Source: Hymenopellis radicata
Lineage: Eukaryota; Basidiomycota; Agaricomycetes; Agaricales; Physalacriaceae
NCBI GenBank assembly: GCA_015501595.1
Contig: JADNRX010000005.1
Location: 372,001-436,000 of the forward strand
Reading direction: 5' to 3'
DNA: 64,000 bases
The position numbers were made by a program, and so were the translations under genes. This document shows positions 45,293-57,100 of this stretch, in pieces. The notes beneath the pieces are model-generated. The model made no database searches. It saw nothing but the letters and a program-made list of their open reading frames with translations, and was not told the DNA's origin. How positions within the stretch are numbered: position 1 is the first letter of the stretch; every line of letters begins with the position of its first letter.

Positions 45293-47107
45293 ATGTTTTC
45301 TCTCTCCCTTCCGCGCCTGGCCCTCGTCGTTCTCTGCATCCTTCTCGCTTGCTTGCCATCATGGGCGACGAGCGCGAAGATCTTCCAGTGGGCGTTTCAG
45401 TCAAATGTGCGTTGTTCTGCTGTGTTATAACGAGTGCAAGCTTCTGACACGCATTCTAGTCCGTTTCGTCGACATTGGGAACCTGTCAGGAATTTGGTAT
45501 CGTCGTGTCGAAATGGCCGGACTACACGGGTAACAGCTCGGGGGTACCGCCATATTACATGCGGGCATGGGAGCAGGGTGGGAGCGTGCAGACGACGTTG
45601 TTGGGGAGTGATGCATCGTCTCTTAAGTGGACGGTCACGAATGCCGTCGGTGAGCGCCCATTCGGCTATAATATTGGATCCGTTTTACTCACCCTCGCTT
45701 ACAGGATCCAAGTTACTGCTTAATGTTATCGATTCCAACGACAGCTCTGCAGGTGTTGCGCCAAAGCTGTTTACAATCGACAGTGCGTACTTGTTCCGTT
45801 TCCGCTGACCGCGGGAGTGACATTTGTTTGCAGCTGGTTCTACGACCAATTGTGTGGTCAACGATCCAGTCACGACATTTACGGTCAAATCCAATCTAAC
45901 AGAGGGTACTCTCGCGGCTTGCCAACCCTGGGGATTGCGAATCAAGAACGGTGTTCCGCCGTACAACATCTCTTTCGCTCAACTCGATTCCCCGGTCGTC
46001 ACCAATGTCACTACCAATCAGGACGATGATGCTTATACGTATATCAACCGCGCCGATGGTGGTAAGCTATTAATGGGTATGTCAATCTTCAATCTCCAAC
46101 AACAGAAAATCCTAATCATGTTGTTCATGATAGCATCTGTCGTTGACTCGTGAGTTCATTTTCCTAAGCGCTGGCAACGATTCTCATGTCATGTTGTACA
46201 GAACAGGTCGTGTCGCCAATGGGAATCCTTCCATCATGACAGCATGTTCGTGGCATTCATTCAATTCATGACCGTCCACCCCTAACGTGTTTCCGACACA
46301 GCTCAGACCGATATTGATTGCGGGTCCCTGAACAGCTCCAGCGGAAACTCTACCGAGTTAGACGCCGCAGCTGCACAGGAAGCTCAAGAACAGGCTGACA
46401 GAGACAGCAAGAAGCGCACTGGCATTATCGTTGGCGTCGTTATTGGTGTTCTCGCCCTGCTTCTCATTGGTGGAGGTGCGTTCTGGTGGTGGTACAGACG
46501 CCGGAACAATGGGCGCAAGTCGTCACTGGACTTCGACCCCGACTTGGCTCCTACTCCTTACATGAGCGCCGGGCCCAGTGGTCAAGTTCTGTCGATAAAC
46601 GCATTCTTGGATCAGCCTCAACAACCGTATTCGCCCAAGAGTTCTAGTAACGGGATGACGCCCATGACCATGTCCGACGCGACTCGATCATCGACCCACT
46701 TTGATCCCTACCATATGGTGGAGACCCGTACTGGTCCTCCGTCAACGAGCGGCCGACCGACATCGAGCGGTTCGTCGAATTCTAATGCTGGGAATATGGC
46801 CAACTTCCCACTGGCGCCATTAAGACGCTCCAAGGCGATGGAGGCCGGGCTGGGCACGGGCATGTCTGACTCGACGTTTGATTCGGTGGCGTCGGACGCC
46901 AGCTCGAGACCCTTGATGGAGCGGTCTCAGTCGGCGCATCCACCGGCTGGGGCTAGTACGGAGGCGCCATGGCCTGCACGGTCGACATCGATGATACAGA
47001 CAGCTGGCGAACGCGAAATTATATACCAGCATCGGGATGGGGGTGTTGTGCGAGAGCTACCGCCGCCGTATTTGGACCGCTCGCGGGTAGACGGCGGGGC
47101 GTCATAA
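45293..47107 (+). CDS. Single-pass cell-surface protein with signal peptide and conserved cytosolic tail, 491 aa
   Basis: Seven exons: 45293-45406, 45460-45649, 45705-45782, 45834-46061, 46134-46149, 46202-46245, 46302-47107. The total is 1,476 nt, intact. A signal peptide (MFSLSLPRLALVVLCILLAC..WATSA) is followed by a ~210-residue extracellular part with Cys and several N-glycosylation sequons (NDSS, NLTE, NISF, NVTT), resembling a repeated ~100-residue beta-sandwich (TLGTCQEFGIVVSKW; CQPWGLRIKNGVPPYNISF). A TM helix follows: RTGIIVGVVIGVLALLLIGG then FWWWYRRR. The Ser/Thr/Pro-rich cytosolic tail ends YQHRDGGVVRELPPPYLDRS, a motif I have seen in many Agaricomycete surface proteins. The arrangement resembles fungal wall-stress or sensor proteins, but no direct role is known. 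The very small 16-nt exon 5 is notable. Confidence 0.82.
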
Positions 47108-47833
47108 CTCGCACGATAGATTCTATTGCTTGCTTTCATTTTAAAAGAGGTTGGTTTTCGTGTAATTTTTAGGCGCCTTTCTATACTGCTCATTTACATT
47201 ATCCCCACCATTGATATCATGCCTTGTCTTTTATAGCCGGTTGTAAAATAGTTCTGAGGCCAAGGCTAGTGACGACCTATATATATATTATCTTGTCATA
47301 GGCCACTGTCGTTTGGACATAGTCGTTCAAGACGCCGCCTGCGCCTCTCCTTTACCGACCTTCAAGTTGTGTGGCGTAAGATCGCGGTGGCGAAACCGTG
47401 TGAAACGGCTATTGGAACTCCGCCTGTCTTTCAATCTACCAGCAGTATCACATCGAAACAGTAGTACTATGAGAGTTCACACTGGAGTAGGACAACCGCT
47501 TTGAATCCTAGATGCTATCCTGAGAATGATGAAGACGACGAGGGCACGGTCAACGCACTTGATTGTGGCGGTAGTCTTCCGAGGACGCAAGGACGATAAA
47601 TTCTCCATCTCCAGATGTTCTAGAACGAGTCGATAAACATGATGGTAAGTTACTATGACAAGCAACAGCGCTGGCATAAACCACTACGACCTCAAGGACT
47701 CGAAAATGCATAGAATATTCTGGGAAAACGAGTGTGAAGTAAGTACTTGAATAAGTAACTCTAAGTAAATAGCTATTCGGATGTAAGGAAAGAGCTTTGG
47801 ATACCAGAACTGCGCACCACCACCCGCTCTTCT
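47108..47833. other. Intergenic, nothing recognised
   Basis: 3' flank of the surface-protein gene and AT-rich spacer with a short (AT)n at about 47280-47290. No ORF with recognisable content. A minus-strand frame at 47550-47837 may be read-through from the membrane-protein fragment upstream. Confidence 0.45.
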
Positions 47834-48073
47834 TCAATCGGTCATTTTGACCATCTCAAACCTTCCCAGTAGACAGCTTGTGGCCAGATGCAAGCGCGCC
47901 GCCAGTATATAATACAAGGCGACGAAGAAGACGCAGGTGTAGACGCCATGGCAGAAGGCTAAGAGAATGATAGGATGTAAGCTGATGGACATGATGGACT
48001 GAACGTCGGCTACGGTGAGCCCATAGTCCTCGAAAGTGGGAGACATGATGGCTTCTGGTTTGCTGAATGGCAT
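47834..48073 (-). pseudogene. Third copy of the membrane-protein 5' fragment
   Basis: ATG at 48071-48073; reads MPFSKPEAIMSPTFEDYGLT, then VADV, then LAFCHGVYTCVFFVALYYIL. It is clearly homologous to 28947-29120 and 29389-29562 but diverged, with an insertion QSIMSISLHP before the TM helix. It runs into a stop at 47834 without further recognisable membrane spans. Upstream flanking sequence is also homologous to 29.7-30.3 kb. Confidence 0.55.
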
Positions 48074-48109
48074 GGCCGTCTGCCTCTTTATATGCAACAC
48101 GACGAAGCC

Positions 48110-48970
48110 ATGAAAGTAGAGGGTTGGCGGATGGCAGATTGTATCCTGTCTGATCTGACAGTCGTAATCATATCAGAATGAACTTGATCAAGTCCACGAA
48201 CAAGTTCAACGACACCGAAGCAGATGCGAAAGAGGGGTTGAGCGTCTGCGACCAAAAGTTGTTAGATACGATGTTCTCATCCTGATGTAACGCCAGTTAA
48301 ACATACAGAGCTCGATGACTCGATGGAAGGCAAGCGTGATCAGCCTCGGACGTCGCGGTTGTTACTGCTCTGGCGGCGCCGGGAGTAGGGATGACAGAAA
48401 CTCGAACTGAACCTATCAATCTCCCTGTCGATGGAAGACAGGTGTTTATGTACAGACAGCAATCGCTAGTATCAGCGACGCCGCGACGACCATCTGGATC
48501 TGCGGGATGTTGAACGATATGATTCGAGAAGACAATTGAGACTCGCCTCATGTGTTATGGTGTGGTTGCATGAGAATTCTCAGCCTACACAACAGACTTG
48601 CGCGATCCCAGAATGTCGCTAGCTCAACAGACAGTGGGCAAGAGATTCCCCGACTGTGACGAGCACGGTCCTGTGACCTTGCTCCACAACAGAAACCTGC
48701 GTGTCGGTGGAGAGCAAACCCCCGGCCGCTCAGCCTTTGCTCTTACCATCCCTCTCCGCGGTCATCCTGGGCTAACATATGAATGTAGAGAAACGTGGAA
48801 CAAGGTCGGCAACTTATGGCTTGGGGCGCAGTCCAAGTGGCGAGTCTCATTGATCTCTCGTGCGGTTTTTGCACGTCGAATAATGGTTCAGCACTCGAAC
48901 GGTAGCCTCAGACTCCATCGAAAAGCCCATAGATATGCACGTCGATCGCGACACGAAAATCAAGTGGACT
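48110..48970. repeat. Diverged paralogue of the 29.7-30.35 kb segment
   Basis: Matches described under 29697-30345 lie here in the same order, including an identical 18-mer TCAGCCTTTGCTCTTACC at about 48729. It contains no intact gene; the region corresponding to the F-box-like frame is interrupted by stops. Confidence 0.6.
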
Positions 48971-49104
48971 GAAAAGAGTTGTGATATCGCATAACATTAT
49001 TTGTACAAAAGTTTCAACTTGATTTTGATTATACGAATCTAATTTCGGTGAATGAATGGACTGCAAGAAGCGTGAACTACAATGTAGCTATCTATGTGTA
49101 CAGT

Positions 49105-51241
49105 CTATGGATAGGTAACAGCACGGAGACGGAGAGCCTGCGCTCTAGCCAACGGCTCACGATGAATCTCATGCAACTGCTCTATGCGCTCCTTGATGTG
49201 GTTCCGCGCCATACTGCCCCGCAGCAACATATGGCCGGGAGGCGCCTTATCGCTGGGCCTCAGCCGCGACACAGGTCCAAACACCACAACGTCCTCCTCG
49301 TCCCGCTTCGGCATCATCCTCGGAATCAACACAGACAGTTCTTTGTCCTCCTCCTTATCCAGCATATGGAACAGGTCGTTGAGCTCGTCAACGACGGGCT
49401 GGATCTCAGGATCAATCTCGCTGAGCTCCCCAGACAGCCACGGCAAACTGTCACGCATCTCAGCCGGCGCGGGCGCGCCGCACTCGTCAATGTCGTAGAT
49501 GAGAAACGGATCCTTGTCCGGCGTCGCATCGTACTGTTGCACGTCCGCCTGCGCCATGTGGTACGACTCTTTGATCTCGTCTGCACGCGCATACCAGTTC
49601 CCGACCGCGACACCAATGGTGCGCTTCTCCCAGGGCACAGGCTCCGCCAAGTTCTCCCCATCAATGCCTCGTCCGAGCTGGTTCATGTCGAACCGAATAC
49701 CAATGGGCCCGCCACGAGCGCCGGCCAGCACCTTGGCCAGTTCCACGGTGAGTTCCTGCATACGGTCCAAACGCAGGCAGCGCATGCGATTGCCGAACGA
49801 CGCAAGGGATTTCCGCCCATCACTCTCCACGATGGCGTGATAGGGCAAGCCACGAGACAGACCGCGCGAGAGACGACTTAGGGTGGTGCCGATGGGGCGT
49901 GTCGACACGTTCAGCGCGATCAAAGGCCGCCAGAAAGGCTCGTTTTCTATATGCTGGAAGTATTTGACGCGCTTTTCGCGTACCTCGTTCCTGTAGTCCT
50001 CCAGCGCCTGAATTTCATCCTTGGACAGATCTTCAGATACGACAGTGTGCGTAAGAGCTTCGGTTTCACCACGGGCCATGGCAGGGGTAGGAGGGATAAA
50101 TCCAGAAGGATGCTGGGGTGGCTGCTCCTTGCCGTGATCCATGATACCAGAAACCTCGGTGGGTATTTTCTCGTCGCGGGGTTTGGTGTGAGCATGGATA
50201 TCACCCGTAACGAGGTTTTCTGTGAGTCTGGGCATGAGGTGGCCCTGCTTCTCTTGGACAGCTTTCCACTGTTCGTGATGAATGGCGGCGTCGGGGTTGG
50301 AAGGGACGGGAGTACGGGGATCGACACCCTCAGGCGGAGGGACAGGATATTTTGCAAAGTCAGCGGCAGAGGTGGGAACCTTGAAACCACTGGGATGATA
50401 GACACTGCCGTCAGGGTGTTCTAATTCAAAGGGAATTTTGCCATCTGGACGGCGCATCTCTGAGCTGAGGCCTTGAAGATTGTCCTCTCTAACGCGATGA
50501 GCGACCGCTGCGGTCTGCCTGAGTTTATCTTCGGGACGTTCAGGGCGTTCGCGAGAGGGCTTGGCGAGGTAATTATCTGTGACTGGGGACAAAATGGGCT
50601 CTTTGTTCTCGGACTGCTTCGAGAGGTCATCGGCGAGGGATCGGCGGCTCCGCGCAGAAAGCGAGTAGATCTTTTTCTGGGGTTCCCATGGCCAGCGGGC
50701 GTTGTCCATGGACTCGAGGGCATCATATGGGGTGCGGGGCGAGTTGAAGCGTTTCAAGACGGCCTCGAAATCGGCGGAGCGACAGAGACCAACGATGTGG
50801 TCTTTGCATTCGGTTCTACCGAGGCCGAATTTGATGTCATAGCGCGACTCGAGTAGGAAGACTGTATGTGGTTCGTATGCTGCCTCTGAGGGCTGCTCGA
50901 ATCGTTTCCCCAACGATAAATAGCGTCCACCAGAGAACCAGTTGCTAACTCGGAGCGGCCTCGGCTGAGTGAAACCACCCATCCATCTGTGAGCCGTGAT
51001 GAGCAATTAATTAGATGGGTACCAAAAAAGCGACATACGTCTTGACTGGGGTGAGCATCATGGTAAGGTCCATACGCTCATCGCGCTCCGCCTTGCTTAT
51101 ACGACCCACCTGCGTTTTGGTAAGCTGTGACTCTTTAACCAACGTCTGCACCGGCGAAGGGCGGGGAAAGATCCCCTTGGAGACTCTGGTGGCCTTCATG
51201 AGCTGCTCATCGACGTTGGCGACGTACAAGAGTGAGGTCAA
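49105..51241 (-). CDS. Large conserved fungal protein, 694 aa, function unknown
   Basis: Two exons: 51039-51241 (MTSLLYVANVDEQLMKATRV) and 49105-50986, joined by a 52-nt intron (50987-51038) to read LTPVKTWMGGFTQPRPLR. The total is 2,085 nt, intact. The N-terminal ~110 residues have an ordered look (RYDIKFGLGRTECKDHIVGL). The middle (~130-330) is disordered, with repeated phrases (HPDGSVYHPSGFKVP; HPSGFIPPTPAM). The C-terminal half is ordered: YFQHIENEPFWRPLIALNVS, LGRGIDGENLAEPVPWEKRT, DPFLIYDIDECGAPAP, PGHMLLRGSMARNHIKERIE. No catalytic motif or membrane span is apparent. Its 5' end is 92 bp from, and divergent to, PRE4, so the two may share a promoter. Confidence 0.6.
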
Positions 51242-51332
51242 TTAAGTGGAGCAAATCCTGCTGCCAAGCAAGGACAAACATCAATCACTGATGACTCAGC
51301 CGAGTACGCGTCTTGCTCTCCACTCTACGCCA

Positions 51333-52356
51333 ATGGACCACTTTCCTACAAACTGGGGCCGTCCGGTTTGTTCTCTCCTGGCTGTTTGACCTTATCTGAC
51401 TCTGCTCAGAGAAATGATGCGTTCGACATGTACGGAACGTATCCCATCCATCAACGACCCAAAGACATGTTCTCCGATGGTGTACAACATACACAGTACG
51501 TGTTTTATCCTACCTCTCTCCTACGCTCATAATATCATCTAGGCAACCCATCGTAACAGGTACCAGCGTCCTCGCCATCAAGTTCAAAGACGGAATAATG
51601 ATGGCAGCCGACAATCTTGGTATTACACTCGACCTGTCCTCCAACTAGATTCCCTAACACTCATCCAGCCTCATACGGCTCCCTCGCCCGCTTCAAGGAT
51701 ATCCAGCGTCTCCACAAGGTCGGCGATTACACCGTCATCGGCGCAGGTGGTGACATGTCCGACTTTCAATACATCCAATCCATCCTCGATGAACTCGTAA
51801 TCGACGAATTCACCGCCCAGGACGGCCACAACCTCGGACCAAAAGAGATACACGAGTACCTTTCCCAGGTCATGTACGCCCGCCGCTCCAAGATGAACCC
51901 ACTATGGAACTCTCTGCTCATCGGCGGCGTCAAGAATGGCAAACGGTACATACGTCCAATACATCCGCTTTATCCATGCTAATGCCTGCTTTAGTTTCCT
52001 TTCATATGTCGATCTACTTGGCACGACCTACTCCGCGTCAACCCTCGCAACGGGATATGGCGCCTACATCGCCCAGCCTCTCCTCCGCAAAGCCGTCGAA
52101 GGCCACGAGGATGATCTAACCCAGGAGCAGGCCACGCGCATCTTGGAGGATAGCATGAAGGTGTTGTACTACCGCGACGCGAGGAGTTTGAACAAGGTCA
52201 GTTTCGCTTTATTCTTTCTGATATTTTGCTCAGATCTTGTAGTACCAAATCGCTACTATTACCGATAGAGGCGTCGAGATATCCGAGTCGCGGAGTGCAG
52301 AGACATCTTGGTCGTTCGCTGAAGGCATCAGAGGATATGGTGCTCAGACGCAATAA
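51333..52356 (+). CDS. PRE4: 20S proteasome subunit beta type-7 (PRE4/PSMB4), 262 aa
   Basis: Non-catalytic beta7 subunit of the 20S core. Six exons: 51333-51365, 51410-51495, 51543-51619, 51669-51945, 51995-52196, 52243-52356. The total is 789 nt, intact. Key segments: MDHFPTNWGRPRNDAFDMYG (propeptide), HTQQPIVTGTSVLAIKF with the propeptide-boundary Thr, GIMMAADNLASYGSLARFKD, TVIGAGGDMSDFQYIQSIL, LSQVMYARRSKMNPLWNSL, GKRFLSYVDLLGTTYSASTL, GYGAYIAQPLLR and RDARSLNKYQIATIT. The length suits a beta7 precursor. The 11-codon first exon is unusually short. Confident. Confidence 0.95.
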
Positions 52357-52741
52357 AGACTCTTGTATACTGTTCAGAAATATCAATTCGTGTATTTGAG
52401 TTACTGCGTTCTGTTTCGTGTCGCTTTGCTCACAACAGCTGAAGAACCCTGAACGTTATTTACGATAGGAATACGAGTTAGACACTCAAGGTGATGTGCA
52501 GATCACCAGCTGCAATCCTCGTCTTCAATAAATTACCTTTCTCAGACTATCGCCTTTAGATGCAGTCCAGTCAATCAGACAGTGAAACTGGCATGCATCG
52601 TAAGTGGTATTGACACTTGGTGGGTAGTATACAGGCAACGAGTTGTACAAATCATCATGGGCCATAAGTTATCCTGCACGCAATGAGTGAAAAGTCATGG
52701 CAACACCAAATTTTTCGTACATGAATCGAGTCGGGCAATGT
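52357..52741. other. Intergenic, nothing recognised
   Basis: 385 bp between the convergent PRE4 and histone H4 genes; 3' flanks only. Confidence 0.5.
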
Positions 52742-53276
<535 letters not shown>

Positions 53277-53972
53277 TGTTCAGAGAATATGTGAGATGTA
53301 GAGGAGAGTGTGGGAGGTAGCAGACGTGGAGTGGCAGACGATGATGGTGGTTAAGAGTAAGGTATCAGCCTTTGTTGATCGGTGCTGTTATAGGGCCTCG
53401 CACGTGACTAGACGCGACTTGAAAGTCCGACTCAGGTCCGACGTTGACAGAAAAAATACACAGTCGCAGGGATTCGGAACGCGGAACGTTTTTGAAGACG
53501 GGGACTTGCGCTCAACTAGAATTATCAAAGCGTTCTGACGGTTCTAAACGTAAGTGTCCGCTTCCACCGTTAGTACTTTGTTGCTGACAGTCAGGTTTTA
53601 TCTGGTTTTATTGCCAGCCTTTCGCCATGCTAGTACGGTGGTAGGACAGGGTAGGACGGTCGTCCTGCTTGGGATGTCAGAGGTGCGTACGTAGGAACAG
53701 CCTCACGGTGGATACCTGGATAACACCAATCCCGGCAGAAGCTACGGCGTCTGCCCGAGACAGCGTTAGTGTGTTTGACGCCTCCGCATGGCACCAAAAA
53801 TTGGCTGAAGATTATAACGTCGATGTCACCCAAAGTACTTGCAAGTCTCCCTTCTTCCATTCCTTTCGTATCCTTGGTTAATTGTCTTTGAACTGTTGCC
53901 GCGGCGATCCTCCGGTCACGTGCTCGTGCTAAAGAATTTGTCTCGCCCTGCATCCCCTTTTAATTTACGACC
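53277..53972. other. Intergenic upstream of histone H4
   Basis: About 700 bp holding the H4 promoter. No recognised gene. Short frames on both strands lack motifs. Confidence 0.45.
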
Positions 53973-54083
53973 ATGACGCCGAAAAGAAAAAAGCACGTCT
54001 GCGAGCACTGTTTTAATGATCTTTTGATTGCGAAAGCTAACTTTGATTTAGATCACACGTGTTCGGAGCCAGATGGGCGGTAG
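53973..54083 (+). CDS. Tiny Cys/His-containing ORF, 36 aa, doubtful
   Basis: ATG at 53973; MTPKRKKHVCEHCFNDLLIA then KANFDLDHTCSEPDGR and a stop. The CxxC..HxC spacing could bind zinc. It may instead be the first exon of a longer gene whose next exon is not visible, or chance. It lies 77 bp upstream of the sacsin-like start. Confidence 0.2.
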   Translation: MTPKRKKHVCEHCFNDLLIAKANFDLDHTCSEPDGR

Positions 54084-54160
54084 GCTTGCGTGTTTCTCCT
54101 TAATTAGACGCCCGTTCTGAACTTGTCCTCCTTCCCCTTCCTGCACCCAGTCCCACAAAG

Positions 54161-57100
54161 ATGGCGAAACAAGATTTCGCTGAAAAAGTCGACACTGTGG
54201 CCGTTCTGCGGTCTATACTTGACTCGTATCCGTTCTCCGTGGGAGTATTACGCGAGTTCATCCAAAACTCAGACGATGCCCGAGCGACGAAGCAGGTAGA
54301 GGGTCCAACCTGTGGAACCCGTTCTCCTCGATACTCACCATATGCCTAGATCTTCATACTCGATCGACGAAGTCATGACTTTGAGTCTTGCGAAGAACTA
54401 AGTGCTGGCCGTGGACCAAGTCTCATTGCTTACAACGACAAAGTGTTCCAAGAAGCCGACTGGGAGGCTTTACAGAAGCTGCATGTCTCTTCAAAGACCG
54501 GCGACTCCTCGTGCGCTTTTTTTCTCCTCGCCAGTGATTTCTGCTGACCACACCCTCTAGTAAAATCGGAAAATATGGCATTGGATTTCGTTCTGGATAT
54601 CACGTACGTGTCGTCCAAGGCATGTTGGCATCTGGTGTGACTCCTTGCTATGCCAGGTTACTGACACTCCGCAAATCTTGTCGGGGTCAAGTATCGCCTA
54701 TTTGGATCCGCAACAACAAGTGTTCTCCGCAGGAGGGTCCAAGCTTGATGGAGAACAGCGTTCTTCTGATCATATCTCCTCGTTTGAATCACCGTGTCTC
54801 CCGCCAATCCACGGTGACCATTACGCTGGTACGATTGTTCGTCTTCCGCTCCGGCGCAAGAAAAGCAAGCTAGGCGACAAAGTCCTTCTTAGTACCATCA
54901 GAACACTCTTCGACAATCTCATTGCCCAGGAACTCGAAGACATTCTCCTCTTCTTAAACCACGTCACGTCAGTTGAGGTGTACGACATCGCCGCCAATGG
55001 GAAAGTGTCACAACTGGCTCGAGTCGCTGTATATAAAGAGCCCTGTGTTCAGTCTGGACCCCATTCCAGTACTGCATGCAATGTCACGTCGCAACGTGCC
55101 AGTCAGAACGAGGTTACAACGCGTTGGCGCGTTGTCCGATCGCAGTATGGACAAGACTACACCTCCTCATTCAACCAAGGGTTTCTCGAGCGACATAAAA
55201 TGCGACCGGAAATGGGAGTGGCAGTGTGCCTCTCGCCCGGTTCCTCGAACAAGCACAGAGGGCGTCTGTACACATACCTACCTCTTCCAGTCATAACGGG
55301 GTTTCCGATCCATGTCCATGGGCTTTTCGCATTGGTGCAATCCCGCCAGGATCTGCGAAACGCCAAGGAAATCGGCGTCGTCGCCGACTCTGATGATGGG
55401 TGAGACCTGATGGTTTGTTGCAACTAATTCTCGCCTGATCATACGTATTTTCAAAGCTTCTACGTTCAATGGAACCAGTATCTCTTCGACAAGCTGCTTC
55501 CGGAGAGTTGGGTCGCTTTGATTTGCTCATTGATTTCGAACAGCGATGTGGCGAACGTGTTTGAACTCTGGCCACCGGCCAACGGGCAGAACGATTCGTA
55601 TTGGCGCAATATCGTATCGGAGTTTGTCAAGGTCGCTTCTAATCACCCGGTGTGGCCCACCATCTCGTCCGAAGTGACTGGATATGTCCACGTCGCCGAG
55701 ACCATCATTGCTCGACATGAAGACGAAAGCTCGGTTGCTATGGCGTTGGCTGAAGCTGGGGTTTCCGTTACCTGCGTACCGAGCTACATCTACGATATCA
55801 TGGAAGATTTTGCCACCTACCTGGTTCCTGAAATCGCGCGAGAGGCTCTGCTCGAAGTACGTTGCTTTGCCTGACAATGCTATAATGCTGATCTCTTGAA
55901 TCAGGCCGACTTGGTGTCCACTAGTCAAGAAGCGAAGGCGCTTCTTCTCGAGTATCTCGTCTCAACCCAGAACATCGCCAATATCCAGGGTCTTCCGCTC
56001 ATTCCATCGCTTGGTGGAGGTCATATAGCGTTGGGCCCTCGCAAACAGATGGTCTTCGTCCTTCTTGACAAATCCGAATTGGAGGTGTTTTCGCCCTTTG
56101 ACCGTCAAGCGATCGCCCTATCAGCATTGCCTAAATTGGCCGCCAATCTTCTTCGAGATGCAGGGCAGAGAGACGATCTGAACGTTCGTGTGCTTGACGC
56201 GACTACTGTGATCCAGTACCTTCAGAAGTCCAATGCTCTCGACTTGGATGTCAGGAAAGCCACTCACAGCACCAAAAAGATTCTCAAATGGGTTGCAGAG
56301 TTTTGGCGTTGGTTTGACGGCAGCTCGTGGAAGGACCGCCTTTTTCCGCAACTTGGGCCTTTGTTTCTCTTGCCTACGAAGCATGCGTTGTCGGCCGTGG
56401 AGCGCGGTCTCTATGTGCAGAAGGGCATTCATCCTGCCACGGTTGATCTGTTGGAACCGTTACAGTTTCCCTTCATAGATCCCTCTTTCCCTTCCGGCGT
56501 CAATCATCTTCTGTCGGCTGGGGTCGTCAGAGATTGTGATAATCTGTGTGATGTCCTTCAGTCTCTGCGACAAATGTCCTACTTCAATATCCCCTCTTCG
56601 TCGCAATCGACTCTTTTGAGGCATTTCTTGTTATGCCATCAGCGGAGACAGCGAGACCTGAATGCTATCGAGCAGGACACTGTTTTCCGCCTCACTATAT
56701 ATCCTTTGATCAGGGTAGATCCCAACAATGGCGTTTCTACGCCCTTTGTGGACGGAGTGCTCGGCAAGGAGCTGGTCGTCATTCGGAAGACTGACTGTCC
56801 TGTGCTCCCTCATCTATCACAGTCTGTATACCTCGACGTATCCCATGTGTCCTGCGCCGACCGCCACGGCTATCTTCTCAGTCTCCTCGATTTACCCCAA
56901 CCCAAGTCTTACCTTCAAGTCCTGCACCTCGGCATTCCCGAACTTGCAAACCAACATATCTCCACACAGCGAGCCTTGATCGGGTATCTGCTCCAGCATC
57001 GCGATGCCTTACCTCCGAATATCATCACACGTCTCAGTGTAACGCCTTTGTTCGTGTTGCAAGCGGCGATCTCAAGGCTCCGCGCGACATTATCAACCCG

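Noticed and set aside
50430..50860. Long frames on the opposite strand of the 49.1-51.2 kb gene
   Set aside because: Antisense shadows of an intact 694-residue frame with a supported intron.
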